Below, piece by piece: positions 7,740-16,087 of a stretch of DNA of 32,860 bases. This stretch comes from JASEGV01 sp037443545 (lineage in GTDB: Bacteria > Bacteroidota > Ignavibacteria > UBA10030 > BY39): the NCBI GenBank assembly GCA_037443545.1, contig JBBIOD010000014.1, forward strand, positions 1 through 32,860, in the 5' to 3' direction. How positions within the stretch are numbered: the stretch's first letter is position 1; each line of letters begins with the position of its first letter. The notes below the pieces were generated by a model. It ran no database searches, was not told where the DNA came from, and worked only from the letters and a program-made list of their open reading frames with translations. The position numbers were made by a program, and so were the translations under genes.

Positions 7740-9092
7740 TTACTTTTTAATCAACCTCGCAGCAAATGAGCCGTCGATATTATGCTTATGAGGATACGTT
7801 TCGACACATTTATTTTCGTTTACCAGAATATGGTTTGTGTATTTTGCAGCATCATCGATTACAAAATCAGTATGAGTTTTTAAGAACTCTTCTACGATCA
7901 TAAAATTTTCTTCCGGTTCTGTAGAGCAGGTGCTGTAAACGATAGCACCTCCAGGCTTCAATAATTTTGCTGCCTTATTGAGTAATCCGGTTTGGAAGAC
8001 GTTCAATTTGAGCAAATCATCGGGTTCTCGTTTCCACTTTATATCCGGTTTTTTCCGCAAAACACCGAGTCCGGAACAAGGGACATCCACTAAAATTTTA
8101 TCGGCACTTTCTAACTCAAGTTCGTTCGCATCGCCGACAACGTATTCGACAATATTAATCCCAAGCCGATCACAACTTGAACGAATGAGATTCAATTTAT
8201 GGTCATACTTATCGACTGCAATAATTTTGCCTTGATTTTTCATCATCTCAGCGAGGTGAGTAGTTTTTCCGCCTGGAGCTGCACACATATCAATCACCCG
8301 TTCGCCCGGTTGCGGATTCAACAAAATTGATGGCAGTGCAGCGCTTTCGTCTTGAATTGTAAAGTATCCACTTTGAAAATAATTCAACTCCGAAAGTTCG
8401 GAAAGATTCCGCACTCTGAGATAATAATCGATATACTCAGACCCTTGATATAAAAGCTTGGCTTCTTCAAGGTTTGATAAAAATTTTGCGGGTTCAATTT
8501 TTAGACGGTTAATTCGAATTGTGATTTCCGGAATTTGATTGTTTGCAAGGAGAAGTTTCTGAGTATTTTCAAATCCAAAACGTGCCAACCATTTTTTTAC
8601 CATCCAAGCTGGATGTGCATAGTAAACACCCAAATAATGGACTGCATCCATCTCAGGGTCTGGAAACTTAATTGCATCTATGTTACGGATTATAGTGCGA
8701 AGGACTGCATTTACAAAATTGGCAGCCTTCTCTCCATTGAGCCGCTTAATAAACTCGACTGCTTCGTTGACTGCTGCGTGGTGGGGTATTTTTTCCAGGA
8801 ATAAGATTTGATACGTTGCAACACGCAGTGCATTTTTTAAATTAATCTCGGACTTTACATAATTCCCATGATAAAACCCGTTGATTACCCAGTCGAGCCG
8901 GCTTTTCCATCTGATTACACCATGAACAATTTCATTCAATAAACTTTTATCTAAATCCGAAACGTCCTTATTTCGCAGTTCAGTATCGAGTAGCTTATCG
9001 AGATACGCGTCGGTCCTTTCTATCCGATTTAATATTTTGATGGAAGTCCCGCGAACACCCTCGTATATGTTTTGTTGGTCGTTTAATGTCAT
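7740..9092 (-). CDS. rsmB: 16S rRNA (cytosine-967-C5) methyltransferase RsmB
   Basis: RsmB methylates C967 of 16S rRNA using S-adenosylmethionine. The N-terminal 150 or so residues form a NusB-like all-helical RNA-binding domain, and the C-terminal part is a Rossmann methyltransferase. Diagnostic motifs are CAAPGGKT (270-277, SAM binding), DVPCSGLGVLRKKPD (336-350, with C339) and YSTCS (386-390, with C389). The two cysteines are the catalytic pair of RNA m5C methyltransferases, the second being the nucleophile in this family. At 450 residues it has the normal length. It starts 8 bases after the end of the glmU-like gene and precedes the DUF1028 gene by 19 bases. The start ATG agrees with the family N-terminus. 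Assignment to RsmB rather than another NOL1/NOP2/Sun member rests on the NusB domain. Confidence 0.93.
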   Translation of the reverse strand: MTLNDQQNIYEGVRGTSIKILNRIERTDAYLDKLLDTELRNKDVSDLDKSLLNEIVHGVIRWKSRLDWVINGFYHGNYVKSEINLKNALRVATYQILFLEKIPHHAAVNEAVEFIKRLNGEKAANFVNAVLRTIIRNIDAIKFPDPEMDAVHYLGVYYAHPAWMVKKWLARFGFENTQKLLLANNQIPEITIRINRLKIEPAKFLSNLEEAKLLYQGSEYIDYYLRVRNLSELSELNYFQSGYFTIQDESAALPSILLNPQPGERVIDMCAAPGGKTTHLAEMMKNQGKIIAVDKYDHKLNLIRSSCDRLGINIVEYVVGDANELELESADKILVDVPCSGLGVLRKKPDIKWKREPDDLLKLNVFQTGLLNKAAKLLKPGGAIVYSTCSTEPEENFMIVEEFLKTHTDFVIDDAAKYTNHILVNENKCVETYPHKHNIDGSFAARLIKK

Positions 9093-9100
9093 TGTATATT

Positions 9101-10375
9101 TTATAGTATGCCTGCTTGTTTACGTTCGGTTTGTGTGTTTTCGAAAATTTTTTTTACTAAATCTTCATAAGCTTTTGTAAGTTGGACATTGCGACGCGTC
9201 ATAACAATTTTTGCAGTTTCTATACTCATTTCAAATGAATTTGTTTTTAGCGGTCCCGAGCCACTCCCTCTTGTGAACGATGGAATATATCGGGGTGGCA
9301 AACCCGCGCCATAAAGATTACAAAATACTCCAACGACAGATCCTGTATCAAACATCATATTGATCCCCGTCTTGGAATGATCTCCAAGAATAGTACCGAA
9401 ATGTAGCAACCCTGAATTTATTAACTTGCCGTTTATTGTAACTTTAATTGGAGAATAATTATTTTTCAGATCGCTGTTATTAGTATCGGCGCCGATATTA
9501 ACCCAACTTCCTACATAAGCATGACCCAAATATCCGTCATGTTGTTTGTTCGAATGCGATTGGATAATTGTCGAGTCAACTTCGCCACCCACTTTGCAAC
9601 AATCACCGATCGAAGTATTACTGTAGATTTTTGCGCCCACTTTAATTATAGAACCATCACCGATATATACCGGACCAGTAATTACCGAGTTTGCCATAAT
9701 CTGAACATTCGCTCCAATGATTATCGGACCGTTCGATGCATCCAAAACAACGCCGGGGTGGATTTCAGATTCCCGATCCATTATTATGTTCTGACGATTT
9801 AGTAAGTGTACACCTCTGTGTATTTTCCCTAGAATTGTTTTCCCTTTCATTTCTTTAGCAAGAAGGTAAAAATCGTTCCCGATTTCATCACCATTAAAAG
9901 TAATTAAATCCCACGGATAATTTGCTACACGTGTATCAATGTTATGTATCGGAATGCTTTTAAAATTAGAAACCTGAAATGGAGGGAAGGGATTCCCGAG
10001 CCAATATTTTTTCATCGACTGTAACGTTTGGGGAGTAATGTATGCAGCAACAATGGTATTGCCACTGATAATTAATCGATCGATATTCTTCTCAAACTTT
10101 AACTCTTTAAAAAAATTTTTAACTGCAATTATCCGGCCGTTAATGAATAAAGAATAATCTGTTGGGAAATTGTTAATATCTTTTTTAGGGTATAATTCTT
10201 GGGTAACGGCGGTCAATTCCTTCCGTGTGTGTAAACCGGTAACTTTGTCTTTGAAATATTTTTCAATTTTCTCTTTCAGCGACAGCGCTCCGCAACGTAA
10301 ATCATACACAGGTCTGAGATATGTCAACGGTAAAAAATTTTTATAACCTTCATCTTCAAAGATATATATCTTCAT
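9101..10375 (-). CDS. GlmU-family sugar-phosphate nucleotidyltransferase/acyltransferase (Bacteroidota-type)
   Basis: This is probably the enzyme that makes UDP-N-acetylglucosamine for cell-wall and lipid A synthesis in this group, standing in for classical GlmU, or a related sugar-nucleotide enzyme. The N-terminus has the family block LRPVYDLRCGALSLKEK (19-35). This differs from the canonical GlmU glycine-rich loop, which marks the alternative family. From about residue 200 onward a left-handed beta-helix is visible as hexapeptide repeats (for example VQIMANSVITGPVYIGDG). The closing segment contains FCNLYGAGLPPRYIPSFTRG. At 424 residues it has the expected length. It is the first gene of a run with rsmB, the DUF1028 gene and the dehydrogenase gene. 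Its substrate has not been shown, so I give no symbol. No clear promoter was identified in the 36 bases before it. Confidence 0.85.
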   Translation of the reverse strand: MKIYIFEDEGYKNFLPLTYLRPVYDLRCGALSLKEKIEKYFKDKVTGLHTRKELTAVTQELYPKKDINNFPTDYSLFINGRIIAVKNFFKELKFEKNIDRLIISGNTIVAAYITPQTLQSMKKYWLGNPFPPFQVSNFKSIPIHNIDTRVANYPWDLITFNGDEIGNDFYLLAKEMKGKTILGKIHRGVHLLNRQNIIMDRESEIHPGVVLDASNGPIIIGANVQIMANSVITGPVYIGDGSIIKVGAKIYSNTSIGDCCKVGGEVDSTIIQSHSNKQHDGYLGHAYVGSWVNIGADTNNSDLKNNYSPIKVTINGKLINSGLLHFGTILGDHSKTGINMMFDTGSVVGVFCNLYGAGLPPRYIPSFTRGSGSGPLKTNSFEMSIETAKIVMTRRNVQLTKAYEDLVKKIFENTQTERKQAGIL

Positions 10376-10411
10376 ATTGTATTTGTGATTGTTAAATGGA
10401 TTGAATCCGAT

Positions 10412-10447
10412 TTAAATAAAAAACGGAATGCATGTTATACATTCCGT
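10412..10447 (-). terminator. Rho-independent terminator of rpmE
   Basis: On the minus strand an 8-bp perfect stem, ACGGAATG with CATTCCGT (10447-10440 and 10430-10423), has a 9-base loop and is followed by a T-rich run. It starts 30 bases after the rpmE stop codon. Confidence 0.9.
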
Positions 10448-10476
10448 CTTTCAAAGCACACTCGTACCGACTCCGT

Positions 10477-10698
10477 TTAAACTGTTGGAGTTTCTTCTTT
10501 TGATTTAGAATACTTGCGGTTGAACCTTTCGATACGACCCGCTGTGTCGAGTATTTTTTGTTTTCCTGTGAAGAATGGGTGGCAAGCTGAGCATATTTCT
10601 AATTTTATATTACCAATGCTCGAACGTGTTTCAAATGTATTTCCGCAAATACATGTAACGATAGCTTTTTTATATGTCGGATGAATACCGTCTTTCAT
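10477..10698 (-). CDS. rpmE: 50S ribosomal protein L31 (zinc-binding form)
   Basis: L31 is a component of the large ribosomal subunit that bridges the subunits. The 73-residue protein opens MKDGIHPTYKKAIVTCICG, typical of L31, and carries the four zinc-ligand cysteines of the C+ type: C16-x-C18 (CIC) and C37-x2-C40 (CSAC). HPFFTGKQK follows, the conserved L31 motif. AGGAG lies seven bases before the ATG, so the start is secure. The gene is a single-gene unit: it has its own promoter at 10734-10762 and a terminator at 10412-10447. The C-terminal extension after NRKYSKSKEETP is short and charged, as is common. No zinc-independent paralogue is visible here. Confidence 0.97.
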   Translation of the reverse strand: MKDGIHPTYKKAIVTCICGNTFETRSSIGNIKLEICSACHPFFTGKQKILDTAGRIERFNRKYSKSKEETPTV

Positions 10699-10733
10699 TA
10701 AAATCTCCTAAAATTTTAAATTATTCTGGTGTT

Positions 10734-10762
10734 AATATATTATAATTTTCGAACAATTGCAA
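10734..10762 (-). promoter_or_regulatory. sigma-70-type promoter of rpmE
   Basis: On the minus strand, TTGCAA (10762-10757) and TATATT (10739-10734) are separated by 17 bases, giving a start site near 10727 and a leader of about 28 bases that ends in AGGAG before the rpmE ATG. Confidence 0.65.
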
Positions 10763-10780
10763 AACGAGTTCATTCGCCTA

Positions 10781-12538
10781 CTATTTGAGTAACATCATTT
10801 TACCCATTAATCCCTTCGAATTGATAGTTTTCAGTTGATAATAATATATTCCGCTTGCCAGATTAGAACCATCAAATTCAACTTGATAATAACCAGGCTG
10901 AATGTAGTCATTGACCAATGTTTGTACTTCTCTACCAAAAATATCAAACACTCGTAATGATACGAAGCTGTATTCAGGAACTTGATATTTGATGTCGGTT
11001 ACTGGGTTAAACGGATTGGGATAATTTTGGGATAATTTATAATCCAGGGGTAACCCGTTATTCTCAAGAACTCCAGTAGTGCCAAAACTTATTTTATTAG
11101 TCGAGGAATAATGTTCCAGACTGTCGGTATCAACTTGTACAATTCGATATTCATAGTCACCTGCTTCTACGATTGTAGTATCGATATAAAAATAAGTATG
11201 AGGTTCACCTGCACCGGGAATCACTTCAGAATTAATAGTTTGGAAATTTGCATCACTTTCTTTCTTCCGTTGAACGTAGAAGCCGTAATTATTTTTTTCA
11301 GTGAGCGTTGACCATTCAAGTTTTACACCGATGCCAGTAGGATTTAAAGTAGCAGTGAAAGAACCAAAAGTAACGGGCAACTGATCTTCTTTGGCTGTAA
11401 TCCACATCGGGGCAGTCCATATTCTATGTCCATCCACTTGTTGGACGAAAATATAATAATAATAAGTGGAACCGAGTGGTTGGGTAACAGAAGTAGCCAA
11501 CGAATCCATGCCGCTCACAGTAGTTAAAACAGTCGGCACAGCGCCCGACCCCGGTATTCCATATCTGACTTCGATTTTAGAGACTACATCGCCAGGTGTT
11601 GCGTCCGAAACTTTTACTCGAATATTTATGGGTGAGGGTGTAGAAAAGATATCGCCCATAAGATTTGCGCCTACTTCGAATCGAACTTTTGTATTGTTAT
11701 CTTCTGATGCATAAACACGACGATTTCTCAATGCATTTAAAATTTCAGACTTCGTTAAGGAAGGGGCGACTACAACTGTTCGCTGTTGGTTGCTCATACC
11801 AAAGTTTGTGTTGTGGTTGTCTTGATCCGCACTTGGAGCCACATGGTAACCGAGTTTTAAGAGACTATGGTAATAAGATTCGTAAGTTGAACTGGAAGGG
11901 TCGGTTTGTGTTGTATTAGTAGAAAAAGCTGGACCGCTTTTTAAGGCAACACCTTTTAGCACACTGTCGATCAAAGTGTTGAATGGACTTGCGATTAAAT
12001 TATTAAAATCGCTTGAACTTGGATGTGCTAAATAAATAAATCCGTTTTCCTTTGACACCTGTCGCCATAAACCAACAGCGGTTGTAGAATAATCATTCTT
12101 CGCTACGTAGATGTCGTAAACGCCTGGATTCCAACCAAAGAGCTTATTTGTTCCTAATATAAGAGAATGTCCTTTTCCTGTTGCTAATGTTCCCCACTCT
12201 TGTCCGTATAATCCCACAAAAACTCCGTCTTTATTTGCTGTATCGGCTTCAATTACACCTGCCCGCCAATATGCCAATGTCATCCTCAAACTTTCGTTGT
12301 GGTTGTGGTCAGTAACGGCAAGGAAATTTAAATTATTAGCAACAGTTCTACCGTATTCTATCGCCTTTGCAACGGGTGCCGGGTACGAGGCAGGGGTTTT
12401 ATCTTGATTCCCATCGGAATACCACGAATGAGAATGTAAGTTTCCAAAATAAAAATTATAAGCAGGAGTTTGCGCAATTATTTGACTGGTAAATATAAGG
12501 ATTAGCGAAACAAGAATGAGTAAATTATTTTTTTGCAT
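10781..12538 (-). CDS. secreted PHP-type metallohydrolase with T9SS C-terminal sorting domain
   Basis: Residues 1-22 are a signal peptide ending in IIAQ. A PHP/CehA-like metal-dependent hydrolase domain follows: H35-S-H37 with D42 (LHSHSWYSDG), D77-H78-x-H80 (VTDHNH), E114 (GQEWG), H124, H172 (LAHPSSSD) and D238/H242 (SADQDNH). These would bind metals for phosphoester or similar hydrolysis; the substrate is unknown. Residues from about 290 to 480 look like beta-sandwich or fibronectin-III-like segments. The last 90 or so contain NYPNPFNP, a VFDIFGREV segment and a GIYYYQLKT segment, the type A sorting domain that directs export by the type IX secretion system. The ATG at 12538 follows a poly-T/A stretch with no obvious Shine-Dalgarno. 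The protein should end up extracellular or on the cell surface. No T9SS machinery genes lie in this window. Confidence 0.85.
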   Translation of the reverse strand: MQKNNLLILVSLILIFTSQIIAQTPAYNFYFGNLHSHSWYSDGNQDKTPASYPAPVAKAIEYGRTVANNLNFLAVTDHNHNESLRMTLAYWRAGVIEADTANKDGVFVGLYGQEWGTLATGKGHSLILGTNKLFGWNPGVYDIYVAKNDYSTTAVGLWRQVSKENGFIYLAHPSSSDFNNLIASPFNTLIDSVLKGVALKSGPAFSTNTTQTDPSSSTYESYYHSLLKLGYHVAPSADQDNHNTNFGMSNQQRTVVVAPSLTKSEILNALRNRRVYASEDNNTKVRFEVGANLMGDIFSTPSPINIRVKVSDATPGDVVSKIEVRYGIPGSGAVPTVLTTVSGMDSLATSVTQPLGSTYYYYIFVQQVDGHRIWTAPMWITAKEDQLPVTFGSFTATLNPTGIGVKLEWSTLTEKNNYGFYVQRKKESDANFQTINSEVIPGAGEPHTYFYIDTTIVEAGDYEYRIVQVDTDSLEHYSSTNKISFGTTGVLENNGLPLDYKLSQNYPNPFNPVTDIKYQVPEYSFVSLRVFDIFGREVQTLVNDYIQPGYYQVEFDGSNLASGIYYYQLKTINSKGLMGKMMLLK

Positions 12539-12586
12539 TTTTTTTAAGATTGAATTATTGAAACATATTATTGAATAAAAGTATAA

Positions 12587-12601
12587 TCCGCCTCAGGCGG
12601 A
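12587..12601. repeat. perfect 15-base palindrome TCCGCCT-C-AGGCGGA
   Basis: Seven-base arms (12587-12593 and 12595-12601) around a single base, 48 bases upstream of the secreted metallohydrolase start. GC-rich against an AT-rich background. It may be an operator, a terminator stem for the tRNA transcript, or a copy of a dispersed intergenic palindrome; the window alone does not decide. Confidence 0.5.
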
Positions 12602-12639
12602 GGCTTTAGCGGTTTGGAAACAACTGCTGCGGGCTTTTA

Positions 12640-12779
12640 ATAATTTAGAACTGAAGGTCGTTGTTGACACATAGAATGTGCTACGAACCGACCGACTGCT
12701 ACGTTCAGAATAACTTTCGGCACGAGGATTCACGTCCTGTTCAGATGGCGGGACGGAATGATTTTTACGAATATTTTAG
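12640..12779. repeat. GC-rich intergenic stretch with hairpin at 12733-12755, probably a dispersed repeat
   Basis: The stem cgtcctg (12733-12739) with cgggacg (12749-12755) includes one T-G pair and a 9-base loop. On the minus strand the neighbouring text reads CCTCGTGCCGAAAGTTATTC, then TGAACGTAGCAGTCGG. This is reminiscent of short dispersed intergenic repeats in related genomes; that is recollection of a type, not a search result. No ORF is supported. Confidence 0.35.
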
Positions 12780-12851
12780 AGCTGACGGTCGGACTTGAAC
12801 CGACGACCTGCTGATTACGAATCAGCTGCTCTACCACTGAGCTACGCCAGC
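12780..12851 (-). tRNA. tRNA-Thr (anticodon CGU)
   Basis: The minus strand folds as a complete cloverleaf. The acceptor GCTGGCG (12851-12845) pairs with CGTCAGC (12787-12781) with one G-U pair. The D arm is AGCTCAGTGGTAGAGC. The anticodon stem GCTGA/TCAGC holds the seven-base loop TTCGTAA, anticodon CGU, which decodes ACG threonine. The T arm is CGGTTCAAGTCCG. The discriminator is T, accepted for threonine tRNAs. CCA is not encoded. It lies downstream of ppa on the same strand. Confidence 0.95.
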
Positions 12852-12956
12852 TTAAAAAAAATATTGTCGGGACTGCTCTACTCAACGAGCTTACCACCCG
12901 TTGGGTCGTAGACCACGTAGCTACATCAAAAAAGCTCTAGGTTTCCATATAATATA
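12852..12956. other. spacer between ppa and tRNA-Thr, GC-rich with small palindromes
   Basis: Contains cccgttggg, gtcgtagac and the exact palindrome gtagctac (about 12916-12931) in close succession. On the minus strand AAGCTCGTTGAGTAGAGCAG resembles a tRNA D arm, but there is no complete cloverleaf. A weak TTGAGT/TATTTT pair 16 bases apart could be the tRNA promoter. No gene is called. Confidence 0.3.
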
Positions 12957-13529
12957 CTAAATAATTTTTTTCTTTGTTTTTATTCTTAATTTGGAACGTA
13001 ATACGTTCTTCGATTTGAATTTTTTAGCCGCATCTGTTATTGCTTTTCGTGCAGCTTGAGCCGAATCCCAACCAAAACTTTTAACCATTTTCCCTTCTAA
13101 ATTTTTGTAGCTTGTAAAAAAATGTTCTATTTCAACAAGCAAATGACTCGGTAAATGGTTTACTTCTGTTACAGTTTTATATGTCGGGTCGTGGACAGCT
13201 ACAGAAAGTATCTTATCGTCTGAACCGTGCTCATCATACATACGCAAGACACCGATCGGACGGACTTCAACTAAAACTCCAGTGCTAAGGGGTTGATCAA
13301 TTATTATCAAAACATCGACTGGGTCGCCGTCTTCATATAGAGTACTCGGGACGAATCCATAAGCGGCAGGATAATGCATCGAAGAATACAGCACCCGGTC
13401 TAAACGAAATACACCGAGGTCCAAATCGAACTCATACTTATTCCGGCTTCCTTTTGGTATTTCAACTATTGCGTTGACGACGTCAGGTGCGCGTTTACCG
13501 ACAGGTAAGTTCTTAAAACTTTGAGCCAT
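12957..13529 (-). CDS. ppa: inorganic pyrophosphatase, family I
   Basis: This soluble Mg2+-dependent enzyme hydrolyses pyrophosphate to two phosphates, pulling biosynthetic reactions forward. The family I signature DGDPVD sits at 67-72, supplying three metal-binding aspartates. Other conserved pieces are KYEFD (31-35), YPAAYGFVPSTLYEDGD before it, and HFFTSYKNLEGK later. At 190 residues it has the normal bacterial length, with a lysine-rich C-terminal tail. It starts 6 bases after the TPR gene stop, so it is the last gene of the Exb/Ton run. Being there rather than alone is unusual: it shares a transcript with a PstS-like lipoprotein and a TonB system. Read-through into the tRNA gene is possible because no strong terminator is visible between them. 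Confidence 0.95.
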   Translation of the reverse strand: MAQSFKNLPVGKRAPDVVNAIVEIPKGSRNKYEFDLDLGVFRLDRVLYSSMHYPAAYGFVPSTLYEDGDPVDVLIIIDQPLSTGVLVEVRPIGVLRMYDEHGSDDKILSVAVHDPTYKTVTEVNHLPSHLLVEIEHFFTSYKNLEGKMVKSFGWDSAQAARKAITDAAKKFKSKNVLRSKLRIKTKKKII

Positions 13530-13535
13530 AAGAAA

Positions 13536-15158
13536 TTATTTCGCACCCAATCTATCGAGACCTTTTTTAGCATCTTCGTTTTTAGGATCTAATTTCAAAA
13601 CTATTTTGAACTCCGAAATAGCTTCGGTTGCTAATTTCTTATTTAATTCATCTTCCCCTTCGATACGCAAATAAATCAAAGCGTTTGCCAACCATAGATG
13701 TCCTTGTACACTTTTGGGATCAAGTTCTATTGCTTTTCTGAAGTGACGCACTGCTTCTTCATCTCTTTTCCTGTTTTCATCAGGATCGTCTGTACGGTTA
13801 AGCATAATTGATTGTCCGAGAAGAACACGAATCGATGCATCGTCGGCCCCCGAAGTTATTGCTTTACGAGCCCATTCGGCAGCGGCTGCATATTTCTGCT
13901 TTTGAAAATAAAACGAAGCTATCATATTGTATGCTTCGAGAAGTTCGTTTTTGTACTTATCTTTTTGATCACCGATTAAAGCTAATACTTCATCGTATTC
14001 TTGTTTAGCAGCATCGAGCGAATCCATAAAGGCAAAAGTCTGAGCAAGTTTGAGTCGCGAACCTATGAAGGTTGGTCTTAACGCAACTGCCGCTTGAAGT
14101 ATTTCCTTGCTGCGTTGATAATTTTTTAATTGAAGATAAGAGGACGAAGCATTCAAGTAGGCGCTAAGCGATGTCGAATCGACTACAATTTTCTTTTCAT
14201 ACATTGCTGCCGATTCGGCGTATCGCTTTTGCCTCATATATAAACCTCCGAGGTCTCCAAAAACATCAACTAAGGTAGAATCCAAAGTTAATGCTTTTTC
14301 ATAAGATTGAATTGCCAATTCCTGCTTGTCCTGACCTTGCTGAGCTTTTCCCAATTTAACATAATCTTCGGCTGTTAGCTCAGTTTTTTCTTTTAATTTT
14401 GCAAATGCTGTCTCAGATTTTTTAAAGTCTTTCAATTCGACGTAAGCATAAGCAATTATTCGATAAGCATCGAACTTGGTTGAATCAAGTGCCAAAACTT
14501 TTTCAGCGACTCTAACGACTTCATCATAGCTTTTAATTTCGGAGAGAGATTTCATATACAAATATTGCGCATCGAATGAATGAGGGCGTAACTCGGTCAA
14601 CTTTTTATACATTTTTGAAGCATTTGCAAATTGCTTTGCAAGGAAATAGATATTCCCCAAATCATCGTAAAGATTTGCATTATTCGTATCGAGCTGAATG
14701 GCTGTCAGATAGCTTTTGGCGGCGTCGTTCCATTTTCGCATTTTCTTGTAAGTGAGTGCAAGTTTTATGTGTGCCTCGATTAAACCCATATTCAAATCGA
14801 TGGCTTTTTGATACTGTTCAATTGCAGCGGGCGATATTCCTTGCTTAAAATAAATATCTCCGATGTTAATATAAATAACTGGGTTTGTAGCGTCCAACTC
14901 TCGAGATTGAGTGAAGGCAACGAGCGCTTCATCGAGAGAATCTACTTTAACCAAAGAAGTTCCTATCAAAAAAAATAACTCGGGATTCTTCTTATGTTTT
15001 TTCATAGAATCGCGAAAATACTTAATGGCTTTCTGATAGTTTTCTTTTTTAAACTCCTCTTTCCCTAACTCGAATGAATCTTGAGCATACGATTTGGTAG
15101 AGCCCGTTAATAAAGATAATAATAGAAGGCTGATTAATGTTTGTTTAAAGGATTTCAT
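13536..15158 (-). CDS. exported tetratricopeptide-repeat protein
   Basis: The first 25 residues (MKSFKQTLISLLLLSLLTGS, then TKSYAQ) form a signal peptide, so the protein is periplasmic or outer-membrane associated. The rest is built of about a dozen TPR units, with the recurring pattern of W/L-G-Y-A-P, for example AIKYFRDSMKKHKKNPELFF, AIEQYQKAIDLNMGLIEAH, and AVRHFRKAIELDPKSVQGH. It has no catalytic motif; TPR arrays scaffold protein complexes. Its ATG overlaps the stop of the upstream lipoprotein gene by four bases, which suggests translational coupling and a joint function. Proteins of this kind commonly accompany exbB-exbD-tonB clusters in Bacteroidota relatives. I cannot name a partner from sequence alone; the PstS-like lipoprotein is the obvious candidate. 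Confidence 0.9.
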   Translation of the reverse strand: MKSFKQTLISLLLLSLLTGSTKSYAQDSFELGKEEFKKENYQKAIKYFRDSMKKHKKNPELFFLIGTSLVKVDSLDEALVAFTQSRELDATNPVIYINIGDIYFKQGISPAAIEQYQKAIDLNMGLIEAHIKLALTYKKMRKWNDAAKSYLTAIQLDTNNANLYDDLGNIYFLAKQFANASKMYKKLTELRPHSFDAQYLYMKSLSEIKSYDEVVRVAEKVLALDSTKFDAYRIIAYAYVELKDFKKSETAFAKLKEKTELTAEDYVKLGKAQQGQDKQELAIQSYEKALTLDSTLVDVFGDLGGLYMRQKRYAESAAMYEKKIVVDSTSLSAYLNASSSYLQLKNYQRSKEILQAAVALRPTFIGSRLKLAQTFAFMDSLDAAKQEYDEVLALIGDQKDKYKNELLEAYNMIASFYFQKQKYAAAAEWARKAITSGADDASIRVLLGQSIMLNRTDDPDENRKRDEEAVRHFRKAIELDPKSVQGHLWLANALIYLRIEGEDELNKKLATEAISEFKIVLKLDPKNEDAKKGLDRLGAK

Positions 15159-16087
15159 TGCTTTTTCTCCTCTCTATTTAACTGAATGATACGAACCGGC
15201 ATCGTTGCTGGGACGAGCCTGTTATTTTGGACAATTTTTTGACCTTGCACACTGGATACGAACGAAATAAAACCACTTGCCAATCCAACGCTTTTGACGC
15301 TTGAAAATATATATATTGAAGTCCGGAGCGGATAATGATTCCGGTAAACATAAGCCTGCTCGGGTGGGAAAGAAATTCCGCTTACACCGAGCGAGTCTGT
15401 TACTTCCGACCTATCACTCAGTTCCAAAAATTTTATATTTGGGTATGATTTGTCGAAATAATTTAGACCCAACATCGCAATACTGTTCGTATGCGAGGCA
15501 ACTATATCGATTACAGAATCGACTGTTGAAACGGTATAAAAATTATTGGGCAGCGTTTTTGTATTTGAAAATTTGTCGACGCTGTAGTCGTACACATCTG
15601 AATTGCGTCCGGGTAAATAAAACTGAAGTTTTGACGACGAGCCTTTCCAGCCCAAATCCTTCCAATACTTCAACTTACCATCGTAAATACTATCTAACTG
15701 TGAAATACGGAGTCCCTTGATTGGATTGTTATCGTTCGCAATTAATATGAACCCGCCCTTTGCAATTTCGTGAGGATGAATATTTAACTGATGCTTGGTA
15801 ACAAGTTCCTGCTCGTCTTGGGTTAACTGTCGAGCAATAATTATCAACTCTACGCTATCAGTCAACAAAAAAGCAACTGCTTCGCGTGCTGAAGTGCTAT
15901 GCACTTCTATCTTGGTGTCGGTGTAAAGATCTTGGAATCTTTCCGCCAAACCGTTTGCAAGCGGAGCGACTGTTTCTGAGACGAATAACTTTAGAGTTCC
16001 TTTTGTGGGCGATTCTTTTTCAGAACCCGAATGGCACCCAATTATTATGAAAGGTAGAAGAAAATATTTTAATAAATTATTCTTCAT
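15155..16087 (-). CDS. PstS-like phosphate/anion-binding lipoprotein
   Basis: A substrate-binding protein of the PstS type. The chosen start is ATG 16087; the frame is open upstream to 16237, but those 50 residues have no counterpart and would bury the signal peptide. From this start, residues 1-17 are a hydrophobic lipoprotein signal with lipobox IIGC and lipidation at C18. The fold is suggested by LKLFVSETVAPLANGLAERF, then EVHSTSAREAVAFLLTDSVELIIIARQLT, and LRTSIYIFSS near the end, all matching the PstS family pattern. The 310-residue length fits. It overlaps the preceding 72-residue ORF by 11 bases and the following TPR gene by 4. No PstABC permease is nearby, so binding in the outer-membrane or periplasmic space serving the Ton system is an inference. 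The true ligand is unknown. Confidence 0.75.
   Translation of the reverse strand: MKNNLLKYFLLPFIIIGCHSGSEKESPTKGTLKLFVSETVAPLANGLAERFQDLYTDTKIEVHSTSAREAVAFLLTDSVELIIIARQLTQDEQELVTKHQLNIHPHEIAKGGFILIANDNNPIKGLRISQLDSIYDGKLKYWKDLGWKGSSSKLQFYLPGRNSDVYDYSVDKFSNTKTLPNNFYTVSTVDSVIDIVASHTNSIAMLGLNYFDKSYPNIKFLELSDRSEVTDSLGVSGISFPPEQAYVYRNHYPLRTSIYIFSSVKSVGLASGFISFVSSVQGQKIVQNNRLVPATMPVRIIQLNREEKKQ

Noticed and set aside
12870..12905. A second, degenerate tRNA next to tRNA-Thr (D-arm-like AAGCTC...GTAGAGCAG)
   Set aside because: No acceptor, anticodon or T arm can be built around it; similarity is limited to about 15 bases.
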